This document shows positions 56,125-64,000 of a DNA stretch of 64,000 nt, piece by piece. The notes under the pieces are model-generated. The model had not been told where the DNA came from. It searched no databases and saw only the letters and a list, made by a program, of their open reading frames with translations. The DNA comes from CAYFPX01 sp964501915 (lineage in GTDB: Bacteria; Myxococcota_A; UBA796; CAJQPC01), in assembly GCA_964501915.1 (NCBI GenBank), contig CAZCVP010000001.1:41415-105414 (forward strand). The letters run 5' to 3'. Positions within the stretch are counted from its first letter, which is position 1. Every line of letters starts with the position of its first letter. A program made the position numbers and the translations under genes.

Positions 56125-58020
56125 TCAGCCCGCATGATCACTCTCCGACCAGCGGCGGGTCTCGAAGGCGCCCTTGGCCATCATCAGGGCCAGGGGCGCG
56201 AGCACGGCGTAGAAGGCGAGCAGGAAGATCGGGGAGCGCCAGGGCCGGTCGTGGACCACCAGGAGCTGGATGCTCTTGAGGCCGGCCAGGGGCGGGACCT
56301 TGGGGTTCCTCGCCACCTCGACCCGCCCCACGTAGGGACCGGGGGTGACGTCGTAGAGGCGACCGGAGGCGTTGTTGCCGTCCGAGGTGCTCAGGGGCAG
56401 GTACGTGCTGCCGTCCGAGGTGTTCATCAGGGCGACCTGCACCTGGGCCTCGGTGCGCCCGAGCTGGCTCTCGACCTCGACGTAGAGGTTCTTGCGGCGC
56501 GTGTCGGGGACCTCGAAGGGCTCGGTGAGGAAGACCTCCTCCCCCTGGCCGCTGGTGGACCAGGACGAGGAGCTGATCACGTCGTCGGCGGCCGTGACCG
56601 CCTGGAAGAGGAAGAGACCGACGGCGCCCAGCAGCAGCAGGGTCGTGAAGGTCCAGGCCCTGCGGCTCTGCTCCGGCCGGTCGTAGGGGTTGGGGGCGTG
56701 GGGGCAGATGCCGGCGGCCCGACCGAGCCGGACGCCGAAGGCCTCGGCGATCTCGTCGGGGGTCTTGTACTCGCCGTGGGACCAGTTGACCTCTTCGCCG
56801 GTGCGCTCGATGGAGAGCATGTAGGGGGGGGCCACGAAGTCGTCGGTCCCCGCCCGGTCGCCGACGCGGACCTCCCAGTTGAACTCGCCCTTCACCTTGG
56901 CGACCACCGCCTGGCCACCCTGGTAGTGGCGGTAGGTCCGGCCCTTGAAGCGGGCCCGGCGACCCCCCGCCGAAGCCGGCACGCTGGGCATCGGCTTGAC
57001 GTAGCTCCAGTGGCCGCGGCCGTCCTCCACCAGCCACCGGAAGCCCCGGTAGGGGTTGTAGAGGAAGTACTCGGTCCAGTGGTACTCGATGTAGTCGACG
57101 ACCACGTAGCGGTCCATCGCCCCGATCACCTCCCACTGGACGCCCTCCAGCTCCCCCCGGGTGCCCAGCGGCAGGCGCAGCTTGAAGACCTGGGCCTCGC
57201 GGGCTTCGAGCACCGAGGCGGTGGTGCTGTCGCTCACCTCGTCCAGCGCCAGCTCGGAGCCGCAGTACTCGCAGCCCATGCGCACCGCGGACCCGGGTGC
57301 TCGCAGGGTCAGGGAGGCGCCACAGGCGGGGCAGCCCAGGGTCCGGACCGCCGTGACCTCGGGACCGGCGAAGGAGGACAGCACCGGGTCCACCCAGCCG
57401 TGCAGGGCCCGCAGGCCCTCCATCTGGAGCGCCGTGAGCGCCACGATGCGACCGGCCCAGAGGCTGGGCGGCGTGTCCTCGGCGTCCAGGGTGCCGACCT
57501 TGGAGCCATCGACGCTGCGCAGGTCGGCGTAGGGGGTGGGGGTGTCCTGGACCGCGGCGAAGGGGAGGGTGCCGTCGGCCGCGACCACCCGGGCCGTGGC
57601 GACCTCGATCACGTGCCAGGTGATGCCGCCCAGCTCGGCGCGGCCACCGGGGCCGAGCCGCTCGGGGCGCACGTCGACCGGCACGGGGCGGTCGGGAAAG
57701 ATCTGGAAGAAGCCGTGGCCCTCGCCGAGCCAGCCGTCGGTCCCGTCGGAGAAGGAGAGGTACCACTCGTTCCAGCGCACGTCCTCGCGGGCCTTGCGCA
57801 GCACGCCGACGACCTGGAAGTCGCGCCCGTCGACGTTGCCCCGCGCACCGAGCTGGACCGGCGAGAGATCTCGGGAGAAGGCCGAGACCCTGCCCGCGAC
57901 CACGAGGCTGTCCAGCTCCCGGACCACCGTGCTCCGGCAGGCGTCGCACACGGTGGCCGGCGCCGAGCCGTGGCGGAAGGAGATCGGAGAGCCGCAGCTC
58001 GGACAGCTCGAGGAGATCAC
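56125..58020 (-). CDS. DUF4178 protein with two zinc ribbons and membrane anchor
   Basis: 631 residues from GTG 58020. Two copies of a zinc-ribbon plus DUF4178 unit are seen. The first is CPSCGSPISFRHG with CDACRSTVV and VDGRDFQVVGVLRKAREDVRWNEWYL. The second is CPACGASLTLRAPG with CEYCGSELAL and LEGVQWEVIGAMDRYVVVDYIEYHWTEYFLYN. A hydrophobic helix (FTTLLLLGAVGLFLFQAV), an extracytoplasmic beta region and a second helix (IFLLAFYAVLAPLALMMAKG) follow. DUF4178 is linked to polyamine/amidoligase-type gene sets, but no reaction is proven. It heads the six-gene operon. An upstream in-frame ATG (58134) is possible, but the region before 58020 looks non-coding. Confidence 0.85.
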   Translation of the reverse strand: MISSSCPSCGSPISFRHGSAPATVCDACRSTVVRELDSLVVAGRVSAFSRDLSPVQLGARGNVDGRDFQVVGVLRKAREDVRWNEWYLSFSDGTDGWLGEGHGFFQIFPDRPVPVDVRPERLGPGGRAELGGITWHVIEVATARVVAADGTLPFAAVQDTPTPYADLRSVDGSKVGTLDAEDTPPSLWAGRIVALTALQMEGLRALHGWVDPVLSSFAGPEVTAVRTLGCPACGASLTLRAPGSAVRMGCEYCGSELALDEVSDSTTASVLEAREAQVFKLRLPLGTRGELEGVQWEVIGAMDRYVVVDYIEYHWTEYFLYNPYRGFRWLVEDGRGHWSYVKPMPSVPASAGGRRARFKGRTYRHYQGGQAVVAKVKGEFNWEVRVGDRAGTDDFVAPPYMLSIERTGEEVNWSHGEYKTPDEIAEAFGVRLGRAAGICPHAPNPYDRPEQSRRAWTFTTLLLLGAVGLFLFQAVTAADDVISSSSWSTSGQGEEVFLTEPFEVPDTRRKNLYVEVESQLGRTEAQVQVALMNTSDGSTYLPLSTSDGNNASGRLYDVTPGPYVGRVEVARNPKVPPLAGLKSIQLLVVHDRPWRSPIFLLAFYAVLAPLALMMAKGAFETRRWSESDHAG

Positions 58021-58099
58021 GGGCGCCTGGCTCCCGACCGGGGGGGAGGGAAAGCTATCACGCAGACCTCCGGGCGATCGGCGTGTCGTAGGTTGCCCC

Positions 58100-58194
58100 A
58101 TGCCCCTGCTGGTCGACGCCGACATCCCCCGCATCGAGATCGTCGAGCTCGCGATCGACGGTGAGGCCCGCGAAGCGGCGTGGGCGGAGCCCCC
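58100..58194 (+). pseudogene. 5' stub of a truncated gene
   Basis: The ATG at 58100 begins MPLLVDADIPRIEIVELAID and then GEAREAAWAEPPYFALAG. It resembles the start of a protein with a CBM9-like (dominant N-terminal) domain, in which IDGxxxExAW is typical. After about 32 codons it meets the stop codon of the convergent histidine kinase (58195) and continues only as antisense. The promoter region shared with the DUF4178 gene lies just upstream. Either the rest of the gene was lost or the assembly is joined wrongly here. Confidence 0.4.
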
Positions 58195-60219
58195 CTACTT
58201 CGCGCTCGCCGGCGCCCGCGCGTCCCGCGCCATCAGCCCCCGCATCAGGCCGACGAGCTGTCGGACGTCGAGGGGCTTGGGCAGGACCAGGTTCGTGGTC
58301 TGCTCCAGGAAGCGCCTGGACTCGCGGGTGACCGCGCCACCCGTCATGAACACCAGGCGGCCGAGGAGCTCGGCACGATGGCTCTGGACCCAGCGATAGA
58401 CGGCCGCTCCGTCCAGGCCGGGCATCACCACGTCGCAGAGGATCATGTCCCAGCGACCGCCCTGGTCCAGGCTCTCCACCGCCAGCTCTCCGGAGCCGAC
58501 ACAGGTGACGTCGTACTCCCGGTCCAGGCGGCGCTCCAGGGCCCGCAGCATCAGCGGCTCGTCGTCGACCACCAGGACCCGGGGCCTCCAGGGACCGCTG
58601 GCGGGGGTGACCTCCTCGGCGGGCTCGGACACCTCCTCGGCGTCGACCGGGGCCAGGGGCAGGACGACCCGGAAGGTCGCTCCGAGCCCGACCACGCTCT
58701 CGACCTCCAGCTCACCGCCGAAGCCACGCACGATCTCCCGCGAGATCGCCAGCCCCAGCCCCGACCCCTCGCCGGGGGCCTTGGTGGTGAAGAAGGGCTC
58801 GAACACCCGACCGAGGTGCTCCGTGGCGATGCCACCTCCGTTGTCGGAGACCTCGAGGACGATGCGATCGTCCCGGACTCCGGCCCGCAGGACCACCTCC
58901 TTGGCCTCGAGGCCGTCCGGGGCCTGGGCCGCGTTGACCACCAGGTTGAGCAGGACCTGGGAGAGACGGCCCTCGTCGGCCAGCGCCTCGGGCGTGGGCC
59001 CGATCTCCCGCCGGATGCGGCAGCGGTGCTTGATGTGGTGGGTCGCCAGGTTCAGCGCCACGTCCAGGGCCCGCTCCACCCGGACCGGCCCCAGCGCCGT
59101 CCCCTCGGCCTCCACGCGGGCAAAGGTGCGCAGGTCCGCCACGATGTCCTTGACCCGCTGGGCGCCGACGAAGGCATCCCGCGTGTGCACCATCAGGTCG
59201 TCCACCGGCTCGATCGTGGCCGGCAGCCCCACGCCGGCGAGGATGCGCTCGGCCTCGAAGGTGCCGAGACGAGCGGCCATGGCCTCCCGCAGCGCCGCGA
59301 TGCGCTGGAGCAGGGCGGGCAGCCCCTCGAGCACCCCGTCGAGGTTCATCAGGACGAAGCCCAGGGGGTTGTTGATCTCGTGGGCCACTCCCGCGGCCAG
59401 GGTGCCCAGGCTGGCCATGCGGTCCGACCGGGCCAGCCGGTCCTGCAGCTGGCGGCGCTCGGACAGGTCCCGCAGGGTGAGGTGGACCGCCGGCTGTCCC
59501 TGGTACTCGAGCCGGACCGCCGCCAGCTCCACGTGCAACACCTGCTCGTCGCCGCGCTGGAGCCGCAGCTCCTGTAGAGGAAGCGAGAGGGAGCCTCCGC
59601 TGTCGAGGAGCTGGCGGATCGCCTCAGCGAAGTCGTCCCGGTCCTCCGGGTGGACCCGCTCGAGCACCAGGTGGCCACTCAGCAGGGACGGATCCCCGAC
59701 GCCGAGGAGCTCCACGAGCCGGTGGTTGACGTAGAGGAAGCGGCCCTGGCCGACCACGGCGACGGCATCCGGTGAGCTGTCGATGAGGGTACGGAAGCGC
59801 GCCTCGGACCTCCGCAGCGCCAGCTCCAGCTCCCGCGCCCGGGAGACGTCCTCGTGGGTCCCTGCGAGCAGATCGTTTCGGTCGTGCATCATGACTCCCC
59901 GTGTGCGGATCCAGCGCGTGCCCCCCGATCGGAGGACCAGTCGCACGTCGCCGGAGAAGGAGGGCGCGAGACCCTCGAGGTGTGTGGTGAGCGCGGCGAC
60001 GAGTCGTCCGCGATCCTCCCGGACCAGGCTGGCCAGCCACCCCGTTCCGGTCCACGGGCCCTCGGGCTGCTCGAGCAGCTCCCGGGACCTGGGTGAGAGG
60101 TGAAGCTCGTCCGTCTCCCGAGCCCAGGTCCACGTCCCGACCCCCAGCTCCTCGAGCCAGGTGGGCGGTGCGGCCACAGCAGTGGAGTCCGGCAGCGTCA
60201 CCTGCGAGGATCTTGTCAA
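58195..60219 (-). CDS. hybrid sensor histidine kinase with C-terminal receiver
   Basis: 674 residues. Two PAS-type sensory regions (about residues 20-130 and 140-255; the second with IDSSPDAVAVVGQGRFLYVNHRLVELLG) are followed by HisKA with the phospho-acceptor His in GVAHEINNPLGFVL. The HATPase has NLVVNAAQAPDG (N box), VSDNGGGIATEHLG (G1) and GEGSGLGLAISREIV (G2). The CheY-like receiver has VLVVDDEPLML, phospho-Asp in DMILCDVVMPGLDG, and LPKPLD. No transmembrane segment is seen, so it is a cytoplasmic sensor. It starts at TTG 60219; GTG 60201 is an alternative. Output partner unknown. Confidence 0.93.
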   Translation of the reverse strand: MTRSSQVTLPDSTAVAAPPTWLEELGVGTWTWARETDELHLSPRSRELLEQPEGPWTGTGWLASLVREDRGRLVAALTTHLEGLAPSFSGDVRLVLRSGGTRWIRTRGVMMHDRNDLLAGTHEDVSRARELELALRRSEARFRTLIDSSPDAVAVVGQGRFLYVNHRLVELLGVGDPSLLSGHLVLERVHPEDRDDFAEAIRQLLDSGGSLSLPLQELRLQRGDEQVLHVELAAVRLEYQGQPAVHLTLRDLSERRQLQDRLARSDRMASLGTLAAGVAHEINNPLGFVLMNLDGVLEGLPALLQRIAALREAMAARLGTFEAERILAGVGLPATIEPVDDLMVHTRDAFVGAQRVKDIVADLRTFARVEAEGTALGPVRVERALDVALNLATHHIKHRCRIRREIGPTPEALADEGRLSQVLLNLVVNAAQAPDGLEAKEVVLRAGVRDDRIVLEVSDNGGGIATEHLGRVFEPFFTTKAPGEGSGLGLAISREIVRGFGGELEVESVVGLGATFRVVLPLAPVDAEEVSEPAEEVTPASGPWRPRVLVVDDEPLMLRALERRLDREYDVTCVGSGELAVESLDQGGRWDMILCDVVMPGLDGAAVYRWVQSHRAELLGRLVFMTGGAVTRESRRFLEQTTNLVLPKPLDVRQLVGLMRGLMARDARAPASAK

Positions 60220-60292
60220 GTCAAGAGCAGCATCTTCAAGCTACATGACTATATTTGACGTAAATAGCTGGATATATATAGCTATTAGGACT
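60220..60292. promoter_or_regulatory. AT-rich promoter region with inverted repeat before the histidine kinase
   Basis: A markedly AT-rich island in GC-rich surroundings. An inverted repeat AATAGCT (60263-60269) / AGCTATT (60280-60286) brackets a ten-base AT core (GGATATATAT). TATTTGACGTAAATA lies next to it (around 60251-60266). The position 45-70 bases upstream of the kinase TTG fits a promoter with an overlapping operator. Transcription on the minus strand is presumed. Confidence 0.5.
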
Positions 60293-60363
60293 TCAGACGA
60301 CCTCCTGGACCCCTGAGAGGGGCGCTGCTCCGAGGTCAGGACGGACCCGGATCGGCGCAGCGG

Positions 60364-61140
60364 TCAGCCTGCGACCGCCAAGGGCAGCAGGTAGAGATCG
60401 TCGCCGGCCACCGCCCCCTGCCCCAGGTGCCCGCCGCCGGAGAGGACACGCACGGTTCGGCCTGGAGCCGCCGCCCGCACCGGCCCCAGCGGCGCCACCG
60501 GGTCGGCGGCGCCGTGCACCAGCAGGGTGGGCGTGCCGTCCACCGGCGGCGCTCGCTCGCTCAGCAGCCGCGTCCAGACCTCCTCCTGCGGCGGCGGCTC
60601 CTGTCCCGCCTGGCGGAAGACCCTGCGATGGACGCGACCGTAGTAGGTGCGCAGCGCCAGGCTGCCTCGGACGGCGGCCACGGTTGCGGCCGGCTCCAGC
60701 ACCGCAGACCAGCCAACGAGGCGATGGATCCGGCCCGGGGCCAGGGCCAGCGCCACCGTGGCTCCGGCGGACAGGGCGAGCACATCGGGCACGGTCCCCA
60801 GGGCATCGAGGAGGGCCTCCAGCTCGCACACGAGCTGGCGGAGGCTGGGCAGGTCGCCGTCGTTGAGGGCCAGGGTGGGGCCCGCGAGCCGGTCCTCCAG
60901 GAGCCACACGGGCCGCTCCAGAGCTGCCCGCTGGGCCAGGTCGGCGAACAGGCCCTCATCGAGCGAGGCGTGCAGACCGGGCAGGACGACCAGGGGACGG
61001 CCAGCGCCTCCGAGCTGGAGGACGCGTCGGCGACGGCCCGCGGCCTCGAGCACCTGGATCGCCGCTCCCTCCGGGATCCTGCGCACCCCGTAGTCGGCGC
61101 GTGCGGTGGCCCACAGCCCGCGGCTCCAGGGGCCCGGCAC
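60364..61140 (-). CDS. alpha/beta hydrolase, N-terminus near a sequence gap
   Basis: 258 residues. PLVVLPGLHASLDEGLFADLAQRA gives the oxyanion strand. The nucleophile elbow is DVLALSAGATVALALA, with A-x-S-x-G in place of G-x-S-x-G. Later come TPTLLVHGAADPVAPLGP (catalytic Asp region) and LSGGGHLGQGAV (catalytic His). The protein belongs to the BioH/lipase-like group; its substrate is unknown. The first codon (ATG 61140) borders homopolymer G/C and Ns, so a longer N-terminus cannot be excluded. It is read in the same direction as the acyltransferase fusion beyond the gap. Confidence 0.75.
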   Translation of the reverse strand: MPGPWSRGLWATARADYGVRRIPEGAAIQVLEAAGRRRRVLQLGGAGRPLVVLPGLHASLDEGLFADLAQRAALERPVWLLEDRLAGPTLALNDGDLPSLRQLVCELEALLDALGTVPDVLALSAGATVALALAPGRIHRLVGWSAVLEPAATVAAVRGSLALRTYYGRVHRRVFRQAGQEPPPQEEVWTRLLSERAPPVDGTPTLLVHGAADPVAPLGPVRAAAPGRTVRVLSGGGHLGQGAVAGDDLYLLPLAVAG

Positions 61141-61149
61141 CCGGACCGG

Positions 61150-61342
<193 letters not shown>

Positions 61343-62932
61343 GGCCCAGGGCCGTGGAGGCCGGGGGGACCGCCGCACGCGGGGCTTCGGCCGCGCGGCG
61401 CGGCTCCACCGCTCTACCGCCCGGTGCAGGCGGAAGACGGAGCCCTCGGAGAGGAGGAACTGCCACATGTGGGACGAGGTCGCGACCTGGAGGGTGTCGG
61501 CCCGCTCGGTGGAGGTGGAGCGGATGTCCGCCATCGGCACCACCAGGTCGCGCCAGCGCAGCGAAGTGGCGTCGAGCACCAGGCGATCGCGACCCAGGGG
61601 CTCCAGGGGAGCGATGGGCCCGAAGAGGACCTCCTCGACCGAGGCCTCGGCCTCGGCCTCCAGGCGACCCTCCTCCGGACGGTCCCACAACAGACGGGCG
61701 AGCTCGGCGAGGGTCCGGTGCCCGCCGGGTCCCGAGAGCTCCCCCTGCGGCGTGCCCTGCCAGCGGGAGCCGCAGGCCCCGCAGCAGAGCGCCTCGGGCT
61801 GCCAGGACGCCTCGTCAAGGCACGCCGGGCAGGCCCAGAGCACGCGCTCCAGGCGCTCGAGCGGCAGGCCGGCCAGGTCGACGGGCTGCGGATCGGCGTC
61901 CAGGAGCGCCGAGAGCGCCTCGTCCACGACGGTGCAGGGCTCCCGTCCGTCGAAGTCGACCGGTGGCCCCACCCGCACCCGGACCGGACGCCGGCGCAGC
62001 ACCTGGGCCCAGCGGGGGCCTGCCTGGTAGTTCCCGCTGAGGCCGATCGGGATGACGGGCACCGGCAGGCGAGCCAGGATGCCGGCGACGTCGGCCATCG
62101 CTCCCTGGTAGACCCCCAGGGGCGAGCGCTCCCCCTCGGGGAAGATGCCCACGATCTCGCCCGCCCCGAGCCGCCTCAGGACCTCTCTCGCCGCGACGGG
62201 ATCGGGGCGGTAGCGCCGGACGGGGATGTTGACGAAGCGGCGCACGACCCGGCCCGTGAGCCCGCTGCGGTAGGCCTCGGCCGTCGTGGTGAAGCTCACC
62301 GGTCGCGGCGTGACCCGGCCGACGAAGCAGGGGTCGAGGTAGCAGGCGTGGCTGGCGACCAGGACGCAGCCGCCGCGGCGAGGCACCTGGTGGCGCCCGG
62401 TGACGGTGGTGGGCACGAGCCCGGCCGTCATCAGGGCCTGGGTGAGGCGGTACAGCCCCCAGCGCGGCACCCAGCCCACGCGGCCCTGGTAGCGGCGGTA
62501 GTCCTCCCCGAAGCGTCGCACCAGGCCCCGCTCCTCCCAGCGGGCGTAGGCGACCCAGACCGGCACGAAGGCCGGCGTGACCAGCACGACGAGGGCCGGC
62601 GAGCCGAGGACGAGGCCCGCGCCCGGCAGGGCGAGCTGGAAGCCGAGGTAGATCGGGTGGCGGCAGTGACGATAGGGCCCGCGACGGGCCAGGCGCGGCG
62701 GGGGCAGGGCGCTCACGGGCAGGCCGCCGCCGCCCGACCAGAGCTCGGCCATGCCCCAGGCCAGCAGCCCGGCACCCACGAGGAGCAGCAGACCGCCGGG
62801 CGCCCACGGGTCGGCCTGCCAGCCCAAGAGCGCGTCGAGCCGGGTCGCCACCGCCCACAGCCCCGCGGGCAGCAGGATCCAGAAGACCCCCACATAGGCC
62901 GCCACGATGCCCAGGCGAGCCAGGTGCCTCAT
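61343..62932 (-). CDS. methyltransferase-acyltransferase fusion (ICMT-like plus PlsC) with zinc ribbon, C-terminus lost
   Basis: At least 529 residues. Residues 1-155 form a membrane domain with GPYRHCRHPIYLGFQLALPG, the isoprenylcysteine/phosphatidylethanolamine methyltransferase signature. Residues 165-350 are a PlsC acyltransferase with ASHACYLDPCFVG (HxxxxD) and GIFPEGERSPLGVYQGA (FPEG). Then comes a rubredoxin-like ribbon (CPACLDEASWQPEALCCGACG) and a PH/GRAM-like domain (LRWRDLVVPMADIRSTSTER). The 3' end runs into the gap. ATG at 62932 overlaps the CrtC-like gene by ATGA. It is likely a membrane lipid enzyme of unusual build. Confidence 0.85.
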
Positions 62933-63741
62933 CGCCCCCAGCCCACGACCTCGTGGACCGCCACCCCGGCCTCGCCGTCGAGCTCACAGGGCGCCGCCAG
63001 CTTGATCTCGTGGGGATCGCCCGTCACCCGGCGGAGCAGCGGCGCCAGCCAGCCGAGCCGGAAGCCCTCGATGTCCGCCACGCGGGTCTCGAGCAGGGTG
63101 CGGGAGGGGCCGAGGTCCACCGGCCTCGCGCTGCCGAGCTCCACGACCCCGTCCTGCCAGCGAGCGGCGACCTCGCCGGTGGGCGTGGTGGCTCGCACCC
63201 AGGTCGCGGCGTGGGGGCCGGCCACGGCACGTCCCCAGACCAGCTCCCGGATGGGAAAGCGCCAGGGGAGCAGGTCGAACCAGACCCGGTCCCGGTAGCC
63301 GCGACCGGTCACCTCCAGCTCACCGCCAGGCCACACGACCCGCCCGGTGACGTCGGCATCGGGCACCTCGACGGTCCAGGTCAGGCGACGGGAGCTGGCC
63401 TCCAGGAAGGGGTCGACCAGCGCCACCGGCGCGGCGCGGGGCACGAAGCGCAGCTCCCCCGAGAGCCCCGGCGTCTCCCACCGCAGCACCTCCCCCTCGA
63501 TGCGGGCCGGCCCGAACCAGAGCCGGTCCTCGCCGCCGGACACCGACCTCACGACGGCTTCGCCGCGCACGTCGGGCCCCCCCGGCCGGAAGAGCTCGGC
63601 CGTCAGCCGCGTGACCGGCAGCCCCAGCACCCGGATGCGCACCAGGTAGACGAGCAGCACGGTCCCGTCGGGCAGCAGCGTGTCGACGTACCACTTCTCC
63701 AGCCCGAAGGGCCAGCCGCCGCCGCGCAGGGCCAGGTTCAC
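62929..63741 (-). CDS. CrtC/AttH-type lipocalin-fold hydratase-like protein
   Basis: 270 residues from GTG 63741. The N-terminal half has LEKWYVDTLLPDGTVLLVYLV and the C-terminal half has VTGRGYRDRVWFDLLPWRFP and ELVWGRAVAGPHAATWVRAT. The GRGYxDxxW...WGRA pattern is that of the carotenoid 1,2-hydratase/AttH double-lipocalin family, which binds hydrophobic substrates in a beta-barrel. Carotenoid chemistry is possible but unproven, as no other crt gene is visible. Coupled by GTGA to the decarboxylase upstream and ATGA to the acyltransferase fusion downstream. Confidence 0.75.
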   Translation of the reverse strand: MNLALRGGGWPFGLEKWYVDTLLPDGTVLLVYLVRIRVLGLPVTRLTAELFRPGGPDVRGEAVVRSVSGGEDRLWFGPARIEGEVLRWETPGLSGELRFVPRAAPVALVDPFLEASSRRLTWTVEVPDADVTGRVVWPGGELEVTGRGYRDRVWFDLLPWRFPIRELVWGRAVAGPHAATWVRATTPTGEVAARWQDGVVELGSARPVDLGPSRTLLETRVADIEGFRLGWLAPLLRRVTGDPHEIKLAAPCELDGEAGVAVHEVVGWGR

Positions 63742-63980
63742 CCGGAGCCTCCGTCCGACAGCACGAGCTCCCGGGCCGCCAGGTCGGCGTGGGTCTCGCG
63801 GCGCTGCACGAGCTGGGCCTCGCCTCCGTCGACCAGGACCACCGCCGGACGCCCCCCGCCGAAGTTGGTCGCGGTGGAGGTGAAGTAGGCCCCGGCGTCC
63901 ATCACGGCGAGCAGGTCGCCGACCTGGAGCGCCGGCAGGCGAAGGTTGAGGCCCTCGCAAGAACCCCACAGTGCCTGTTC
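63738..63980 (-). CDS. PLP-dependent decarboxylase (LysA/ornithine type), C-terminal part
   Basis: The last 80 codons of a fold type III decarboxylase: ALWGSCEGLNLRLPALQVGD, then LLAVMDAGAYFTSTATNFGG, RPAVVLVDGG and the tail LVQRRETHADLAARE. The Cys-Glu-Gly (usual CESxD) and DAGAY elements bracket the active-site face of LysA-type enzymes. An in-frame stop at 63981-63983 precedes this and the frame continues differently beyond. The gene therefore either has a frameshift near the window edge or is broken. It ends GTGA-coupled to the CrtC-like gene, and the operon presumably starts beyond the window. Confidence 0.75.
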   Translation of the reverse strand, partial: EQALWGSCEGLNLRLPALQVGDLLAVMDAGAYFTSTATNFGGGRPAVVLVDGGEAQLVQRRETHADLAARELVLSDGGSG

Positions 63981-64000
63981 TCACCCTCCAACTCGGCGCA

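Noticed and set aside
58021..58134. Upstream ATG (58134) for the DUF4178 protein
   Set aside because: The added residues are Arg/Ser/Gly-rich and overlap the divergent stub. The zinc ribbon begins directly after GTG 58020, which fits better.

Overview
The window is very GC-rich DNA (about 70% by eye) and most likely comes from an uncultured myxobacterium-like member of the Myxococcota. The evidence is the parA-parB-bactofilin neighbourhood, several lipoproteins with MopE-type metal-binding motifs (DxDGDGYG with CDDxxxxxxPG and NGxDDDCDG), many FG-GAP proteins, a MYXO-CTERM-like tail, and many short lipoprotein signals. Start codons are often GTG, and adjacent genes commonly overlap by ATGA or GTGA.

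1-9.7 kb is a decayed accessory region: two intact DUF4143 ATPases and part of a third, remnants of IS91-like, IS110-like and a third transposase, broken FG-GAP genes and an epimerase with a probable homopolymer indel. 9.7-11.7 kb holds a large MopE/FG-GAP lipoprotein and a tiny secreted-peptide ORF. 12.0-18.7 kb is a conserved minus-strand housekeeping block, read from mnmG through rsmG, a lipoprotein, parA, parB and a bactofilin to a DUF3347 lipoprotein and udk. Two parS sites lie inside it and a third lies at 29.1 kb, so the replication origin is probably close.

18.7-29 kb carries envelope and hydrolase genes: a glycosyltransferase-like membrane protein, a phospholipase-D-like lipoprotein, three hydrolase-type proteins and RluA. 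27.8-43.1 kb is rich in secreted proteins: four arylsulfotransferase-fold (ASST) lipoproteins, two MopE lipoproteins, and a GH15-like hydrolase with a C-terminal sorting tail. Mixed among them are MmgE/PrpD, an M20 amidohydrolase, an M14-type deacylase and a polytopic membrane protein. 43.1-51.8 kb has rhomboid, a GT39-like protein, dapD-dapC, a flavoprotein lipoprotein, mltG and a LysR regulator that seems to use an ATC start.

52.1-58.0 kb is the most distinctive unit. It is a compact six-gene minus-strand set: a double-zinc-ribbon DUF4178 protein, a small membrane protein, DUF350, a membrane-embedded spermidine-synthase-like enzyme, a Tat-type FAD amine-oxidase-like lipoprotein and a DoxX protein. 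I infer a membrane-associated polyamine or alkylamine modification system. 58.2-64 kb has a hybrid histidine kinase with an AT-rich promoter, and a lipid or small-molecule operon read from a PLP decarboxylase C-terminus through a CrtC-like protein to a methyltransferase-acyltransferase fusion. An alpha/beta hydrolase lies beyond a sequence gap and may belong to the same operon.

The sequence is a draft scaffold. Five places contain long G/C homopolymer junk (about 2.7, 38.6, 45.85, 52.05 and 61.2 kb, the last with ten Ns). These corrupt neighbouring genes and should be treated as joins or low-quality sequence.
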